Origin: VXYL01 sp965203685
GTDB lineage: Bacteria; Pseudomonadota; Gammaproteobacteria; Pseudomonadales; Azotimanducaceae
Direction of reading: 5' to 3'
Length of the DNA: 64,000 nucleotides
NCBI GenBank assembly: GCA_965203685.1
Contig: OZ241908.1
Location: 1,798,001 to 1,862,000 of the forward strand
Positions within the stretch are counted from its first letter, which is position 1, and every line of letters starts with the position of its first letter. The position numbers were made by a program, and so were the translations under genes. The notes under the pieces are model-generated. The model saw only the letters and a list, made by a program, of their open reading frames with translations, was not told the DNA's origin and did not search any database. Of the stretch, positions 24,086-32,023 are shown one piece after another.

Positions 24086-24571
24086 CTACACGATGTATAG
24101 CGCCACGGCGAGCAATGCGGCGACCAGGCCGCCGGCGATCAGGTCGTCGAGCATGACGCCGAGTCCGCCTCCAACGGATCGATCCGCCCAAGACACCGGC
24201 CACGGCTTTGCGATGTCGGCGACCCGGAACAGGACGAAGGCCGCGACGACCCACGGCCAGGACTTGGGCACCACCGCCAACGCCAGCCAGCATCCGGCGA
24301 TCTCGTCCCAGACGATGGCGGGCGCATCGCCCAACTCGCACCGACGCACCACCCGGTCGACGATGAGCACGCCCAGGCCGAAGGCGATGAGGGCCACAGC
24401 AATTCGCGCGACCAACGGCAACTCGGCGATGGCGAACCACCAGATCAGGACGGCCAACACTGATCCCGCCGTGCCTGGGGCGTAGGGGGACAGGCCGGTG
24501 CCGAACCCGGTGGCGAGCAATGCCAGCGGATCGCGCAGGTCGCCTGGTTCCAGTGTGCCGCGATCAGAAAT
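24086..24571 (-). CDS. pgpA: Phosphatidylglycerophosphatase A
   Basis: About 161 residues. The family opening LRDPLALLATGFGTGLSPYA is followed by PGTAGSV, then transmembrane segments (VLIWWFAIAELPLVARIAVAL), the catalytic-region DAPAIVWDEIAGCWLAL and the end VMLDDLIAGG. PgpA removes phosphate from phosphatidylglycerophosphate in the inner membrane, the last step of phosphatidylglycerol synthesis. The start is unclear: in frame there is no ATG, GTG or TTG near the conserved N-terminus, only ATC 24577, ATT 24571 and CTG 24553. ATT is chosen, overlapping the thiL stop by 8 bases, implying translational coupling to thiL. Confidence 0.82.
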   Translation of the reverse strand: MSDRGTLEPGDLRDPLALLATGFGTGLSPYAPGTAGSVLAVLIWWFAIAELPLVARIAVALIAFGLGVLIVDRVVRRCELGDAPAIVWDEIAGCWLALAVVPKSWPWVVAAFVLFRVADIAKPWPVSWADRSVGGGLGVMLDDLIAGGLVAALLAVALYIV

Positions 24572-25508
24572 GGCGATAGCCCCTCGGCAGCGCGATGGGA
24601 GCGCCGTTATGCAACCAGTCGACGTTGCCTGCGTTGCCCGCGTGGATCGTACCGATCTGTTGAGTGGCGACGCCCGCTTGGTCGGCGAGCGATGCAATGC
24701 GGTCGCCGGCAACGCCTGGCGCCGTGAACGCGAGTTCGTAGTCATCCCCCGATGTGGCTGCTGCGAGCGCCTCGCAGCCCGCGAATACGGGGAGTTGTGC
24801 AAGGTCTACGCGGCAGCCAACGCTGCTCGCCCGGCAAAGGTGGACGAGGTCCGACGACAGCCCGTCGGAGATGTCGATGGCGGCGGTGGCGATGCCGCGC
24901 AGCGCTTGCGCGAAGGCGAGCCTTGGTTTGGGCATCCAATAGCGGCGCAGCGCCGTTTCATCGGTGAGGTCGCCTAGGCTCCAACTCTCGATATCGGGGT
25001 CCGCTAGGGCCAGGCTCGCGCCGCCCAGCGAGCCGGTGACGTAGACGCGGTCGCCGGGTTGGGCGCCCGCACGCGTGATGGCCTGTCCGGTCGCGACGTG
25101 GCCATGCACCGTAACGGTGATGCTGCACGGCCCCCGCGCGACGTTGCCCCCGACGACGGCGAGGCCGAAGTCTCGTGCCGCGTGGGCGATGCCGGCGGCG
25201 TATGGGCGGGCCCAGTCCTCGGGCAGTTGCTCGATCGTCAAGGCGACAGTCGCGTAGGCGGGCGTCGCGCCCATGGCGGCGAGGTCCGATGTCGCCACGG
25301 CCATGCTGCGGTAGCCGATCACGTCCGCTTGGCCGTTGGCGGGGAAGTGACGCCCGGCGACCAGCGTGTCGGTGGACACGACGAGCTGATGGTCGGCTGG
25401 TACCTCGAGCACCGCTGCGTCGTCCCCGGGCCCGACCACGACGCCGGCGCCGGTGGCCGCTCTGCCAAGGATCTCGACCATGGTGTCGATCAGGTCGAAC
25501 TCGTCCAT
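24564..25508 (-). CDS. thiL: Thiamine-monophosphate kinase
   Basis: A 314-residue ThiL, which phosphorylates thiamine monophosphate to the active diphosphate with ATP. Family landmarks in order: VVGPGDDAAVLEVP (about residues 19-33), STDTLVAGRHFP near 45, the GYRSMAVATSDLAAMGATP stretch near 65-85, VVGGNVARGP near 120, and DISDGLSSDLVHLC near 210, with the closing DDYELAFTAP. It belongs to the nusB-thiL-pgpA order seen in many gammaproteobacteria and starts 3 bases after the nusB stop. Confidence 0.92.
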   Translation of the reverse strand: MDEFDLIDTMVEILGRAATGAGVVVGPGDDAAVLEVPADHQLVVSTDTLVAGRHFPANGQADVIGYRSMAVATSDLAAMGATPAYATVALTIEQLPEDWARPYAAGIAHAARDFGLAVVGGNVARGPCSITVTVHGHVATGQAITRAGAQPGDRVYVTGSLGGASLALADPDIESWSLGDLTDETALRRYWMPKPRLAFAQALRGIATAAIDISDGLSSDLVHLCRASSVGCRVDLAQLPVFAGCEALAAATSGDDYELAFTAPGVAGDRIASLADQAGVATQQIGTIHAGNAGNVDWLHNGAPIALPRGYRHF

Positions 25509-25511
25509 ATG

Positions 25512-25955
25512 TCAGCGGTCGACGAACTCGGCCTTGCGCACGTCCCGGGCGACGCGGTCGAGGACGCCGTTGACGTAGCGGAAGCTGTCCTCGGCCCCGA
25601 AGCCCTTGGCGAGTTCGACCCATTCGTCGATCACGACGCGTACGGGGACATCGATCCGTTCACGCAGTTCATAGGCGCCGGCCCGGAGAATGGCACGCTC
25701 GACGCCGTCGAGTTGGGCGATCGTGCGGTCGAGGTAGGGCTCGAACATGGGGTCGAGGTCAGCCACGCCGTTCACGACCCCCTGCAGGCAGGCCAGGAAG
25801 TACTCGGTGTCGCCGTTGCGCATCTCGTCGGAGGACGCGAACTGGCTGCCGAGGTCGCCGAGTTCCGCCGCCGTCATCTGCCAGGCGTAGAGCGCCTGCA
25901 GCAGCGTGCGGCGCGCGCGTCGGCGCGCATAGGGGTTGACAGACCGCTTGCTCAT
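25512..25955 (-). CDS. nusB: Transcription antitermination factor NusB
   Basis: A 147-residue NusB, which with NusE (S10) binds boxA RNA in rRNA operons and promotes antitermination. The N-terminal ARRTLLQALYAWQM (about residues 14-27), the central ERAILRAGAYELRERIDVPV and the helix VVIDEWVELAKGFGAEDSFR followed by YVNGVLDRV are diagnostic. ATG 25955 overlaps the ribD stop as ATGA (25952-25955). In many gammaproteobacteria riboflavin synthase or ribH stands between ribD and nusB; neither is present here. Confidence 0.92.
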   Translation of the reverse strand: MSKRSVNPYARRRARRTLLQALYAWQMTAAELGDLGSQFASSDEMRNGDTEYFLACLQGVVNGVADLDPMFEPYLDRTIAQLDGVERAILRAGAYELRERIDVPVRVVIDEWVELAKGFGAEDSFRYVNGVLDRVARDVRKAEFVDR

Positions 25956-26992
25956 AACGGGTGGTCGGGCCTGAGGATCACCCGGATGTCGTCGCCGATG
26001 CGCTCGCTGGCGGCGACGCGGCCGCCGATGGTGTCGGCGAGGCGGTCGAACTCCATCTCCGCGAGCGGTCGCGCGGTTCGCCCGAGCAGCTTGGGTGCCA
26101 CGTAGACAATCACCTCGTCCCACAGGCGTTCGCGCAGAAATGCGCCGGCGAGGGTCGGGCCGGCCTCGACCAGTACCTCGTTGCAGCCGCGGGCTGCCAA
26201 CGCCTTGAGCATCTCGGAAAGGTCCACACGTTCGCCGTTCCCGGCGGCGAACAGCAATACTTCAGCGCCGTGGAACACCTTGGCGCAAGGCGGGGTCCGG
26301 TTGCGGCTGTCGGCGATGGCGACGAGGGGTTGGCGCAGGCGTCCGTCGGTCGCGAAGCGTTGATCGCGAACGTTAAGCGCCGGGTCGTCGGCCAGCACCG
26401 TCCCGACGCCGGTGACGATGGCGGAACTGCGCGCCCGCCAGTATTGGACATCCGCGCGAGCGCCTGCCGAGGTGATCCACTGGCTCTCGCCGCTGGCCAT
26501 GCCCGTGCGACCGTCCAGCGAAGCGCCGAGCTTGACGCGTACGTAAGGCATATGCCGGGTCACGCGGCGCACGAAACCGGCGTTCAACTTGAGCGCGGCC
26601 GGCATGTTGGTCGTGTCGACGACAACGCCGGCGGCTCGCAGTGTGTCGTAGCCGTTGCCGGCAACGCGCGGATCGGGGTCGTCCATCCCACCGACCACGC
26701 GGGTGACGCCGCGCTCGATCAGGGCCGTCGTGCAGGGTGGTTGGCGCCCGGTGTGACAGCATGGCTCCAGGGAGACGTAAGCGGTGGCGCCGGCGACGTC
26801 GCCGCCCGCGTCGGCGATTGCGTTGGCCTCCGCGTGCAGGCCACCGGTGCGTGCATGCCAGCCGCGCCCGATCACCTCTCCCTCGCGCACCAAGACGCAG
26901 CCCACGCGCGGGTTCTCGGCGACGCTGAACAACCCGCGTTCGGCGAGTTCTACGGCGCGCTCAAGGAACAGGCGGTCAACCGGCCCGATCAC
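25952..26992 (-). CDS. ribD: Bifunctional riboflavin deaminase/reductase RibD
   Basis: A 346-residue bifunctional enzyme of riboflavin synthesis. The N-terminal deaminase domain has the zinc site HAEANAIADAG (about residues 50-60) and PCCHTGRQPPC (about 77-87). The C-terminal NADPH-dependent reductase domain starts around MPYVRVKLGASLDGRTGM (about 147-164) and contains LVEAGPTLAGAFL near 275. It converts the pyrimidine intermediate made by GTP cyclohydrolase II in two steps. The start is GTG 26992, overlapping the nrdR stop as GTGA. It lies in the nrdR-ribD-nusB-thiL-pgpA operon. Confidence 0.93.
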   Translation of the reverse strand: MIGPVDRLFLERAVELAERGLFSVAENPRVGCVLVREGEVIGRGWHARTGGLHAEANAIADAGGDVAGATAYVSLEPCCHTGRQPPCTTALIERGVTRVVGGMDDPDPRVAGNGYDTLRAAGVVVDTTNMPAALKLNAGFVRRVTRHMPYVRVKLGASLDGRTGMASGESQWITSAGARADVQYWRARSSAIVTGVGTVLADDPALNVRDQRFATDGRLRQPLVAIADSRNRTPPCAKVFHGAEVLLFAAGNGERVDLSEMLKALAARGCNEVLVEAGPTLAGAFLRERLWDEVIVYVAPKLLGRTARPLAEMEFDRLADTIGGRVAASERIGDDIRVILRPDHPL

Positions 26993-27492
26993 GACTGTTC
27001 GGTGGTTGCTTGGGCGTCTTGGCCCTGCGGCGACCCACCGGACTCCGTCTTCAACCGCGTGATCTCATCCTGGAATTCGCTGATGTCCTGGAAGTCGCGA
27101 TACACCGAGGCGAACCGGACGTAGGCGACTTGGTCGACGTTCTTGAGTTGCGCCATGACCGCTTCGCCGATGGCGCGCGAGGGCAGTTCGCGCTCGCCGG
27201 TGGCGCGCAAGTCGTGGAGGACGTGGTTGACGATGGTCTCCAGTTCCTCTACGGACACGGGGCGCTTTTCCAACGCGCGGGCAAGCCCCGAGCGCAGCTT
27301 CTCCTCGTTGAACGGTTCGCGCGCACCGTCGCTCTTGACGACGTGCGGCATCCACAGCTCGACGGTTTCGTAGGTCGTGAAACGCTCGCCGCACGATTGG
27401 CACTCCCGCCGTCGGCGAACCTGTTCGCCGCCCGCGACCAAGCGCGAGTCGATCACCCGGGTGTCTTCCTCGCCGCAGAAGGGGCAGTGCAT
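26989..27492 (-). CDS. nrdR: Transcriptional repressor NrdR
   Basis: A 167-residue NrdR. The N-terminal zinc ribbon has MHCPFCGEEDTRVIDSR (Cys3, Cys6) and RRRECQSCGERFTTYE (Cys34, Cys37 region), followed by the ATP-cone domain (VVKSDGAREPFNEEKLRSGL onward) and the closing VAYVRFASVYRDFQD. NrdR senses ATP/dATP and represses ribonucleotide reductase operons. The last 20 residues are an unconserved Gly/Gln-rich tail. It is the first gene of the ribD operon; no nrd gene is in the window. The spacer upstream holds repeats. Confidence 0.93.
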   Translation of the reverse strand: MHCPFCGEEDTRVIDSRLVAGGEQVRRRRECQSCGERFTTYETVELWMPHVVKSDGAREPFNEEKLRSGLARALEKRPVSVEELETIVNHVLHDLRATGERELPSRAIGEAVMAQLKNVDQVAYVRFASVYRDFQDISEFQDEITRLKTESGGSPQGQDAQATTEQS

Positions 27493-27580
27493 CGGAGAAT
27501 TGTAACTTGTGCCGGATTGCGCGGTGGCTTAGCGAGGTGCGCGGACCTCCCGGCCCGCACGGACCGCGGGGGCCGGAATG

Positions 27581-27622
27581 GCGGACGCGAACCGCAAGCG
27601 GTTCGAGGACGTCCGCGTACCG
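27581..27622. repeat. Interspersed repeat, copy 4 with CGAACCGCAAGCGG insert
   Basis: GCGGACGCGAACCGCAAGCG is followed by GTTCGAGGACGTCCGCGTAC. The outer GCGGACG/CGTCCGC arms pair, and the inner CGAACCGCAAGCGGTTCG is itself a hairpin. This is the first of three copies in the nrdR-radA spacer (27493-27724), which holds no gene. Confidence 0.6.
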
Positions 27623-27644
27623 CCCCGGGATTCGGCGTCTGCAT

Positions 27645-27667
27645 GGTACGCGGGCGTCCTCGCCGCA
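27645..27667. repeat. Interspersed palindromic intergenic repeat, copy 5
   Basis: GGTACGCGGGCGTCCTCGCC followed by GCA, in the same orientation as the copy at 8779, with two changed bases in the core. Confidence 0.5.
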
Positions 27668-27688
27668 ATGAACCCTGCACACTGCCCG

Positions 27689-27714
27689 ATGCGGACGGGG
27701 ATGTCCGCGTACCG
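27689..27714. repeat. Interspersed palindromic intergenic repeat, copy 6
   Basis: ATGCGGACGGGGATGTCCGC followed by GTACCG, in reverse orientation, ending 11 bases before the radA stop codon. Confidence 0.55.
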
Positions 27715-27724
27715 TTAGCGGCGA

Positions 27725-29110
27725 CTACTTGCCATCGGCGTCGACATCGGCGAGGTCGTTCATGACGTCCAAGGCGTCGCGTAGGGAGGCGACGGCGAAC
27801 ACGTTGGTGCCCGGGATCGCCTCACGGGGTCGGTTGGCGCGCGGCAGGATGGCGCGCGTGAAGCCGTGTTTGGCCGCCTCGCGCAGGCGATCTTGGCCGT
27901 TGGCGACCGGGCGCACTTCGCCGGTCAGCCCGAGTTCGCCGAACACGACGAGGTCGCGTGGCAGGGCGCGTGCGCGAAAGCTCGACAGCGTTGCCGCCAG
28001 CAGGGCCAGGTCGGCACCCGTCTCGGCAATCCGCACGCCGCCAACGACGTTGGCGAAAACGTCCTGGTCGGCGAGCGAGACACCGCAGTGCCGGTGCATC
28101 ACGGCCAGGTGCATGGCGAGCCGTTGCGGGTCCAGGCCGACGGCCACGCGTCGCGGGTAGCCGCCCTGGACATTGTCGACCAGGGCCTGGATCTCGACGA
28201 GCAACGGCCGCGTTCCCTCCCAGGTCACCGTGACGACGCTGCCGGGTGCGACGTCGCGCGGTCGCTCGAGGAAGATCGCGGACGGGTTGCTGACCTCCTT
28301 CATGCCGTCCTCGGTCATCGCAAAGACGCCGAGTTCGTTCACCGCGCCGAACCGGTTCTTCTGGCTGCGCAAGGTGCGATAGCGGCTGCCAGCGGGCGCA
28401 TCGAGCATTACCAGGCAGTCGATCATGTGTTCGAGGATCTTGGGTCCGGCCAGGTTGCCTTCCTTGGTGATGTGCCCGACCAGCACGATGGCGACCCCGG
28501 TCTGCTTGGCCAGCCGCACCAGTTCGGCGGCGGACTCGCGCACCTGGGAGACGCTGCCCGGCAAGCTGTCCGACGCTTGCACGTGCATGACCTGGATGGA
28601 GTCGATGACCACAAGGTGCGGGCGCTCGGCGGTGACGAGTTCCGCGATGCGCTCGACCACGGTGTCCGATGCGAGGGAGAGCTTCTCGCCTGGAAGGCGC
28701 AACCGTCGGGCCCGGGCGGCGATCTGCTCGAGTGATTCCTCGCCGCTCACGTACAACACGCGCGCCGCCTGCGCGAGCTTGGTGGACACCTGCAAAAGCA
28801 GCGTGCTCTTTCCGGCCCCGGGATCCCCACCGAGCAGCACGACCGCGCCCGGCACGAAGCCACCGCCCAGGACCCGGTCGAGTTCGTTGAAGCCCGACGG
28901 CATGCGCGTGTCCGCCGCGGTCCCGATGTCGGCAAGCTTCGCCGTACGCTGTTCGCTGCCCGCGTAGCCGCCGGTGGCACGCCCCTTGGCCGGTGCAACC
29001 GCGAACTCGCGCAACGTGTTCCATCGCCCGCAGGCGGTGCACTGGCCTTGCCACTTGCCGTGCTCCGCACCGCATTCGGTGCAAACGAAGGCGACCTTGG
29101 CCTTCGCCAT
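27725..29110 (-). CDS. radA: DNA repair protein RadA
   Basis: A 461-residue RadA (Sms), an ATP-dependent helicase-like protein that promotes branch migration in recombination. The N-terminal zinc finger is FVCTECGAEHGKWQGQCTAC (residues about 9-28); Walker A is LLGGDPGAGKSTLLLQ (about 93-108); the RadA-specific KNRFG motif is in RSQKNRFGAVNE (about 253-264); the C-terminal Lon-protease-like domain covers about 280-440. ATG 29110 overlaps the dnaB stop by one base; a GTG one codon upstream is also possible. It follows dnaB in a ribosomal/replication operon. Confidence 0.93.
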   Translation of the reverse strand: MAKAKVAFVCTECGAEHGKWQGQCTACGRWNTLREFAVAPAKGRATGGYAGSEQRTAKLADIGTAADTRMPSGFNELDRVLGGGFVPGAVVLLGGDPGAGKSTLLLQVSTKLAQAARVLYVSGEESLEQIAARARRLRLPGEKLSLASDTVVERIAELVTAERPHLVVIDSIQVMHVQASDSLPGSVSQVRESAAELVRLAKQTGVAIVLVGHITKEGNLAGPKILEHMIDCLVMLDAPAGSRYRTLRSQKNRFGAVNELGVFAMTEDGMKEVSNPSAIFLERPRDVAPGSVVTVTWEGTRPLLVEIQALVDNVQGGYPRRVAVGLDPQRLAMHLAVMHRHCGVSLADQDVFANVVGGVRIAETGADLALLAATLSSFRARALPRDLVVFGELGLTGEVRPVANGQDRLREAAKHGFTRAILPRANRPREAIPGTNVFAVASLRDALDVMNDLADVDADGK

Positions 29111-30552
29111 CACGGCTGGCCGAAGTCCACCCCCGGATCGCCGGCGAAGTCCGGGGGTGGGTTCAGACCGTAGGCGTCCGTGTCGAAGTGGTTGTCGAAC
29201 TTCGTCAGTTCCGGCATGAACGTGAGCTTCACCATGCCGATCGGACCGTTGCGTTGCTTGCCGATGATGATCTCGGCGAGTCCCTTGTCCTCGGACTCCG
29301 GGTTGTAGACCTCGTCTCGGTAAATGAACAGGATGACATCGGCATCCTGCTCGATGGCGCCCGATTCGCGCAGGTCAGACATGTACGGGCGCTTGTCCGA
29401 GCGGTTCTCCAAGGCCCGGTTGAGCTGCGAGCAGGCGACCACCGGGCACTGCATCTCCTTCGCGATGGCCTTCAGCGAGCGCGAAATCTCGGCGATCTCG
29501 TTGGTCCGGTTCTCTTGGGCATTCGAAGGCCGCATCAGTTGCAGGTAGTCCACCATGATCATCTTCAGGCCGCCCGCGTCCCGAGAGACACGTCGGGCAC
29601 GGGCGCGGATCGCGTTGGGGGTCAGCGCCGGCGTGTCGTCGATGTAGAGCACCTTGTCCTTGAGTTGCACGCGGGCGCTGGCGAAACGGTCCCAGTCGTC
29701 GGGGCTCAAGCGGCCGGTGCGCATATGCGTCTGGTCGATCCGGCCGAGCGACGACAGCATCCGCATGACCAACTGATCGGCGGGTTGTTCCAGGGAGAAG
29801 ATGAGGACGGCGCCCTGGTGGTCCTCGCCTTGGTCGGTCATCACGGCGTGCTCGGCCATGTTGACGATGAGCGCCGTCTTGCCCATGGACGGTCGGGCCG
29901 CGACGATGACCAGGTCCGATTTCTGGAAGCCCGCCGTGCGCCGATCGAGGTCGTCGAAACCGGTTGCCACGCCGGTGATGGTGCTGCCGGACTTCGACAG
30001 GAAATCAAGCCGATGGGCGACCGCCTCGGTCACGTCCCCGACGCGCTGCGGCATGCTCTCGCTGATGCGGCCTTCGCCGATCTCGAAGACAAGCTGTTCC
30101 GCGTGATCGAGGACTTCGGCGCTCGAGCGTCCTTCGGGTTCGAAGGCGGTGTCGGCGATCTCGTTGGCCGCGTTGATCAGTCGGCGCAACGTGGCGCGTT
30201 CCTTGATGATCTCCGCGTACGCCGCGACGTTCGAGGCGCCGGGCGTGCTTTCCACGAGGTCGACCAGGTAGTTGGCGCCGCCCGCCTTGTCGAGCAGGGA
30301 GCGGGACGACAGCGCCTCGCGTAGCGTCACGTTGTCGAGCGGCTGGTTGGCGTTGGCGAGTTCTGACATCGCGCCGAAGATGATCCGATGCGACGGCCTG
30401 TGGAAGTCGTCGACCGTGATCGTGTCGGCGACCTTGAGCCAGGCGTTCTCATCGAGCATCAAGCCGCCGAGGAAGGATTGCTCGGCCTCAATCGAGTGGG
30501 GTGGCGCCTTGAGTCGGGCAGGGCCCTCGGGGACGGGCATGGGTTCAGCCAT
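29110..30552 (-). CDS. dnaB: Replicative DNA helicase DnaB
   Basis: A 480-residue DnaB, the hexameric 5'-3' helicase of the replication fork. The N-terminal domain begins at APPHSIEAEQSFLGGLMLDE (about residues 16-35); the RecA-like motor has Walker A IVAARPSMGKTALIVNMAEH (about 215-235), the Walker B region MIMVDYLQLMRP, and the closing LRESGAIEQDADVILFIYR with the arginine finger region after it. ATG 30552 is chosen; longer readings add an unlikely N-terminus overlapping a palindromic CCGGTTCGAACCGG spacer. It is downstream of rplI with the same direction. Confidence 0.93.
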   Translation of the reverse strand: MAEPMPVPEGPARLKAPPHSIEAEQSFLGGLMLDENAWLKVADTITVDDFHRPSHRIIFGAMSELANANQPLDNVTLREALSSRSLLDKAGGANYLVDLVESTPGASNVAAYAEIIKERATLRRLINAANEIADTAFEPEGRSSAEVLDHAEQLVFEIGEGRISESMPQRVGDVTEAVAHRLDFLSKSGSTITGVATGFDDLDRRTAGFQKSDLVIVAARPSMGKTALIVNMAEHAVMTDQGEDHQGAVLIFSLEQPADQLVMRMLSSLGRIDQTHMRTGRLSPDDWDRFASARVQLKDKVLYIDDTPALTPNAIRARARRVSRDAGGLKMIMVDYLQLMRPSNAQENRTNEIAEISRSLKAIAKEMQCPVVACSQLNRALENRSDKRPYMSDLRESGAIEQDADVILFIYRDEVYNPESEDKGLAEIIIGKQRNGPIGMVKLTFMPELTKFDNHFDTDAYGLNPPPDFAGDPGVDFGQP

Positions 30553-30690
30553 GGGGACACCTCGCCGGTTCGAACCGGGATAGGTTCGCGCAACGCTCAA
30601 TGAGGCGTCAAAGGGAGAACCGCTAGAGGAAGCTGTGGATTTCCCGGTACTCTCGAGCAGGTGTCGACGAGCCGCCGCAGGCCCGGCCCT

Positions 30691-31137
30691 TTATTCGGCG
30701 ACGACCTCGACGCGAATCGTCTCGGTGACGTCCGCGTGGAACTGGACGTCCACTTCGTACTCGCCCACCGAGCGGATGGTGCCCTCGGGCATGCGGACCT
30801 CACTCTTCGCCACGGGCAGGATCGACTCCGTGAGTGCGCGTGCGATCTCCACGGTGCCGACCGAGCCGTACAGCTTGCCTTCCTCGCTCGCCCGGGCAAC
30901 GATCGTGACGCTGCGGTCGGTGAGCTTGCCCGCTCGTTCGCCCGCATCCGTCAGCTTCGCGTTGGCAACGCGTTCGAGTTCAGCCCGGCGCGATTCGAAC
31001 TGCGCCCGGTTGGCTCCGGTCGCGAGCACCGCCCGGCCGGTCGGAATCAAGTAGTTGCGTGCATAACCGCGGCGGACGGAGACTTCTTCGCCCAAGTCGC
31101 CTAAGTTGCTCACGCGCTCGAGAAGGATGATGTTCAT
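30691..31137 (-). CDS. rplI: 50S ribosomal protein L9
   Basis: The 148-residue L9 opens with MNIILLERVSNLGDLGEEVS and VRRGYARNYLIPTGRAV, the rRNA-binding N-terminal domain with its conserved Gly/Lys-Arg pattern. A long connecting helix (RAQFESRRAELERVANAKLT) follows, then the C-terminal domain (LYGSVGTVEIARAL). It is the third gene of rpsF-rpsR-rplI and is followed by dnaB. Length is normal. Confidence 0.95.
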   Translation of the reverse strand: MNIILLERVSNLGDLGEEVSVRRGYARNYLIPTGRAVLATGANRAQFESRRAELERVANAKLTDAGERAGKLTDRSVTIVARASEEGKLYGSVGTVEIARALTESILPVAKSEVRMPEGTIRSVGEYEVDVQFHADVTETIRVEVVAE

Positions 31138-31140
31138 GGG

Positions 31141-31368
31141 CTACTTGTGCTGGTCGGTATAAGGCAGCAGGGCGAGGTAACGGGCCCGCTTGACGGCCGT
31201 CGCCAACTGGCGCTGGTACTTCGCGCTCGTTCCCGTGATGCGGCTGGGCACGATCTTGCCGGTTTCGGTGACGTACTGCCGAAGCAGGTCGAGATCCTTG
31301 TAGTCGATCTCCTTGATGCCCTCCGCCGTGAACCGGCAGTAGCGTTTGCGTCCGAATCTGCGCGCCAT
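31141..31368 (-). CDS. rpsR: 30S ribosomal protein S18
   Basis: A 75-residue S18: RRFGRKRYCRFTAEGIKEID at the N-terminus, YVTETGKIVPSRITGTSAKY in the middle, QLATAVKRARYLALLPYTD at the end, all diagnostic. It pairs with S6 (rpsF just upstream) on the 30S platform. The priB gene that often stands between rpsF and rpsR in gammaproteobacteria is absent; the two genes are separated by only 31 bases. Confidence 0.95.
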   Translation of the reverse strand: MARRFGRKRYCRFTAEGIKEIDYKDLDLLRQYVTETGKIVPSRITGTSAKYQRQLATAVKRARYLALLPYTDQHK

Positions 31369-31399
31369 TGGTGACGATCTCCTTGCTTAAGGTCGCGGT

Positions 31400-31849
31400 C
31401 TACTGTTCGACGGTTTCCGCTTCCGGCTCGGGTTCCACGGCGGACTCTTCGGCCTGCCGTCGAGCCATGCGGGCGCGGGCTTCCTCTTCGCGACGCCGTT
31501 CCTTCTCGCGCTCCTTCTCCTGGTCGCGCAGTTCCTCTTCGTAGATCTTCGACATCTCCGTGACCGCCTCCTTGCGCCGGACGACGAGGTTGCGAAGTAC
31601 TGCATCATTGAAGCGGAACGCGCTCTCGAGTTCGTCGAGCGTCTCGCGCTCGACCTCGATGTTCATCAGGATGTAGTGGGCCTTGTGGATTTTCGAGACC
31701 GGGTAGGAGAGCTGACGCCGCCCCCAGTCCTCGGTGCGGTGCACCTTGCCGTTGCCGCGGGCGATCAGGGCTTGGTAGCGCTCGACCATGCCGGGCACCT
31801 GATCGCTCTGATCGGGGTGCACCATGAAAACGACTTCATAGTGTCTCAA
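31400..31849 (-). CDS. rpsF: 30S ribosomal protein S6
   Basis: A 149-residue S6. The fold is marked by MRHYEVVFMVHPDQSDQVPG at the start, VHRTEDWGRRQLSYPVSKIH (about residues 36-55) and AHYILMNIEVERETLDELES. After about residue 100 it has a long charged tail, rich in Glu and Arg (EKEREKERRREEEARARM), longer than in E. coli, where RimK adds glutamates to the S6 tail. The start is TTG 31849 preceded by GAGGAG on the minus strand. It heads the rpsF-rpsR-rplI-dnaB-radA operon. Confidence 0.93.
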   Translation of the reverse strand: MRHYEVVFMVHPDQSDQVPGMVERYQALIARGNGKVHRTEDWGRRQLSYPVSKIHKAHYILMNIEVERETLDELESAFRFNDAVLRNLVVRRKEAVTEMSKIYEEELRDQEKEREKERRREEEARARMARRQAEESAVEPEPEAETVEQ

Positions 31850-32023
31850 GACGAACTCCTCTCGGTTTTCGCCTCCGCCAGCTTGGGACGTGAAGCGAGG
31901 AGCCGATGTAAGCCGGGCAGGCGCCCAGCGGGAGCGGAATTCTAGGCCCGCAGTGCCGGTTTAGGCAAGCGCGTCTGTTGTAAGGTGCCCGGCAATTGCA
32001 GCAACGATTGAGGTGCTGATCCC

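Noticed and set aside
30565..30578. tRNA-like T-loop (CCGGTTCGAACCGG)
   Set aside because: It is just a 14-base palindrome between dnaB and rplI; no acceptor stem, anticodon arm or CCA fits around it.
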